From Burkholderiales bacterium (lineage in GTDB: Bacteria > Pseudomonadota > Gammaproteobacteria > Burkholderiales > Burkholderiaceae): a stretch of DNA of 8,313 nt. The stretch lies in assembly GCA_903643055.1 (NCBI GenBank), contig CAHJWV010000206.1, forward strand, positions 1 to 8,313, in the 5' to 3' direction. The notes beneath the pieces are model-generated. The model was not told the origin of the DNA and made no database searches. It saw only the letters and a list, made by a program, of their open reading frames with translations. Positions 6,987-8,313 of this stretch are shown here, piece after piece. The first letter of the stretch is position 1. Each line of letters starts with the position of its first letter. The position numbers and the translations under genes are program-made.

Positions 6987-7955
6987 ATGGCGATCGACCC
7001 CTCTGGCAATCCGTCAGCGCTCAACGCCGATCAGCGCATCGATCTACTGTGGCCCCAGGTGCATACGCTGACCTTGCTCGCGCAACTCTCGAGCTTCACC
7101 CGCGTGGCCGAGCGCTTGGGCATGTCGAAGGCGGCGGTGAGCCAGCGCATCAGCGATCTGGAGCGCGCGGTCGGCCAGATGCTGGTGCAGCGAACAACGC
7201 GTTCGGTGCGCTTGACCGAAGCCGGGCGGCATCTTGTCGATCAAACGACGGAGAGCTTTGCGCTGATTGCGCGCACCGTGGCCGAGACGCGTGATCTGGC
7301 GGCCGAGCCCCGCGGGCTGGTGCGCGTGACCGCGCCTGTGGCATTGGGCCGGCAGCATGTGGCGCCGCAGATCGAGGCCTTTCTTCGCACCCATCCCGAT
7401 GTGCGCATCGAGCTGGACTTGTCTGACCGTGTGGTGACGCTGACACACGAGGGTTTCGATCTGGCGATTCGCCATACCAGCGCGCCGCCCGAGAACCATG
7501 TGGCATGGCGGCTTTGCGCGTCGCGTTCGATGCTGGTGGCCAGCAGTGCTTATCTCAAACGGTACGGGGCGCCGCAGCACCCGTCCGAACTCGAACGACA
7601 TGCGTGCCTGGCTTATCTCCGACCTGGCCTGGCCACGTGGCAATTCGAGCGCGCAACGCGAAGCGAACCTGAGCGCGTCAGCGTCAATGTTCAAGGGCCT
7701 TTCCGCGCTGGCAACAGCGAGGTGCTGCGCGATGCGGCGCTGGGCGGATTGGGCCTTGCGCTGTTGCCGGATTTCAGCGCGGTAGCGGCCGTGCAGTCGC
7801 GGCGCTTGCGCCAGGTATTGCCTGTGTGGCAGCCGATCGGCTTCTTCGGTGATGCGATCTATGCGATGCACCCGTGGAGCCCGCGCACGCCGAAAGCTGT
7901 GCAGGCCTTGGTTGCGCATTTTCGCGAGGCCTTGGCGAGTGGCTTTGTTTCTTGA
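6987..7955 (+). CDS. LysR-family transcriptional regulator, CrgA-like substrate-binding type
   Basis: The product has 322 residues, typical of LysR proteins. A winged helix-turn-helix spans about 24-84, with the recognition segment SKAAVSQRISDLE (47-59) and the wing RTTRSVRLTEAG (69-80). A linker helix follows to about 108. The periplasmic-binding-protein-like effector domain runs about 110-318 and starts with GLVRVTAPVALGR; this opening and the FDLAIR block are characteristic of the CrgA-like group. The start at ATG 6987 is preceded by an AGG about 8 nt upstream, and the longer open frame further upstream is only the antisense of mmsA. Divergent placement next to mmsA suggests control of that gene and autoregulation, with a catabolite of valine or a related pathway as possible inducer; the inducer is inference. 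Confidence 0.95.
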   Translation: MAIDPSGNPSALNADQRIDLLWPQVHTLTLLAQLSSFTRVAERLGMSKAAVSQRISDLERAVGQMLVQRTTRSVRLTEAGRHLVDQTTESFALIARTVAETRDLAAEPRGLVRVTAPVALGRQHVAPQIEAFLRTHPDVRIELDLSDRVVTLTHEGFDLAIRHTSAPPENHVAWRLCASRSMLVASSAYLKRYGAPQHPSELERHACLAYLRPGLATWQFERATRSEPERVSVNVQGPFRAGNSEVLRDAALGGLGLALLPDFSAVAAVQSRRLRQVLPVWQPIGFFGDAIYAMHPWSPRTPKAVQALVAHFREALASGFVS

Positions 7956-7972
7956 AATGCAGCTGAGCCCAT

Positions 7973-7988
7973 GGCGCGATACCGCGCC
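7973..7988 (+). other. Small hairpin downstream of the LysR gene
   Basis: GGCGCG (7973-7978) and CGCGCC (7983-7988) pair around ATAC, 17 nt after the LysR stop. There is no T-run, so it is a weak candidate for ending the LysR transcript. Confidence 0.3.
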
Positions 7989-8016
7989 GCGCGTCCGCTC
8001 ATCGAAACTGCAAGCC

Positions 8017-8046
8017 AAAAAAAACCCACCCGGTAAGGGGTGGGTT
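8017..8046 (-). terminator. Intrinsic terminator for a leftward transcript
   Basis: On the minus strand AACCCACCC (8046-8038) pairs with GGGTGGGTT (8031-8023) around a 6-nt loop. It runs directly into eight consecutive T (8024-8017), of which two close the stem. This is a classic Rho-independent terminator, and its T-run exists only on the minus strand. It therefore ends a transcript coming from the right rather than that of the rightward LysR gene, although the stem could still slow transcription from the left. Confidence 0.85.
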
Positions 8047-8313
8047 GAAGTCCTTCACGGACGTCGTTGGAAACGGTGCGGTCTATCGCCTTGTTTGCGT
8101 TCGTTGATCTTTTAGTCGCTGGCGTTTCAGACCTGTTGAGCGTGACCTCCTGAGGGCCCCGTGTGACAGCACGAGTTGCACTTTAGTCGGGTGAAGTGGG
8201 CATCAACCATCCCCAATACGAGGGACGATTTTTAACGGTGTTCTGTAGCAGTCATCCCGTGGCGGGCTTGGGTCTTAGCCTCTTTGCAGAAATGAGCGTT
8301 CCAAAGAAGACGC
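8047..8313 (-). ncRNA. Non-coding-looking segment upstream of the leftward terminator: RNA gene, long 3' UTR or mobile-element edge
   Basis: I count 144 G or C in 267 nt (54%), clearly below the GC-rich genes to the left. On the minus strand all three frames entering from the edge stop early; one ends at TAA 8277-8275. No recognisable C-terminus appears. A hairpin favours the minus strand as RNA: AUCGUCCC (8230-8223) with GGGAUGGU (8214-8207), two of its eight pairs being G-U that would not pair on the plus strand. GUUGA and UCAAC further along could close a larger domain. I could not match it to tmRNA, 6S RNA, RNase P RNA or SRP RNA. On the plus strand an ATG at 8292 opens a frame (MSVPKKT) that runs off the edge and cannot be classified. 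Confidence 0.3.

Noticed and set aside
7044..8018. Leftward frame of 324 codons opposite the LysR gene
   Set aside because: It is the antisense shadow of the LysR gene, with Arg/His/Gln-rich composition and no domain.
8047..8313. tmRNA, 6S RNA, RNase P RNA or a tRNA on the minus strand
   Set aside because: None of the conserved cores, a tag-peptide reading frame or a T-loop with CCA end could be found.
1..8313. CRISPR array, integron or tandem repeat array
   Set aside because: No regularly spaced repeats were seen on reading through the window.

Overview
The window looks like a stretch of chromosome from a high-GC betaproteobacterium, most likely Burkholderiales. This is inferred from the GC-rich codon usage, the divergent LysR/mmsA pair and the style of the lipoproteins; no marker gene here fixes the taxon. 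Six protein genes are well supported. The last 0.27 kb is compositionally different from the rest.

Left part (1-4054, all on the minus strand, read right to left). First comes a 642-residue cysteine-rich lipoprotein of unknown function (4054-2126). A 127-nt gap with two strong hairpins follows. Then comes a secreted HtrA-like trypsin-fold serine protease that has an extra cysteine-bearing C-terminal region in place of a PDZ domain (1998-640). Its end overlaps by 13 nt the start of a gene for an FHA-domain protein with three predicted membrane segments (652 to beyond the left edge). The protease and FHA genes are very probably one translationally coupled unit: a periplasmic protease paired with an inner-membrane, cytoplasm-facing FHA protein.

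Middle (4055-5333). A 574-nt spacer separates the leftward lipoprotein gene from a rightward gene for a lipid-anchored cyclophilin-type peptidyl-prolyl isomerase (4629-5306). The spacer holds one perfect palindrome and one doubtful 74-codon ORF. The cyclophilin gene converges with mmsA, and a 10-bp hairpin spans its stop codon.

Right part (5334-7955). mmsA, encoding CoA-acylating methylmalonate-semialdehyde dehydrogenase (valine and inositol catabolism), runs leftward. A LysR-type regulator is transcribed divergently from a shared 132-nt intergenic region that contains a LysR-like inverted repeat. The regulator is the obvious candidate to control mmsA.

Right end (7956-8313). Downstream of the LysR gene is a textbook intrinsic terminator, but it faces leftward. 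It must therefore end a minus-strand transcript entering from the right. The 267 nt upstream of it on that strand have no convincing coding frame and a GC content of about 54%. They may be a structured non-coding RNA, a long 3' untranslated region, or the edge of a mobile element. This and the protease-FHA pair are the parts most worth a second look.
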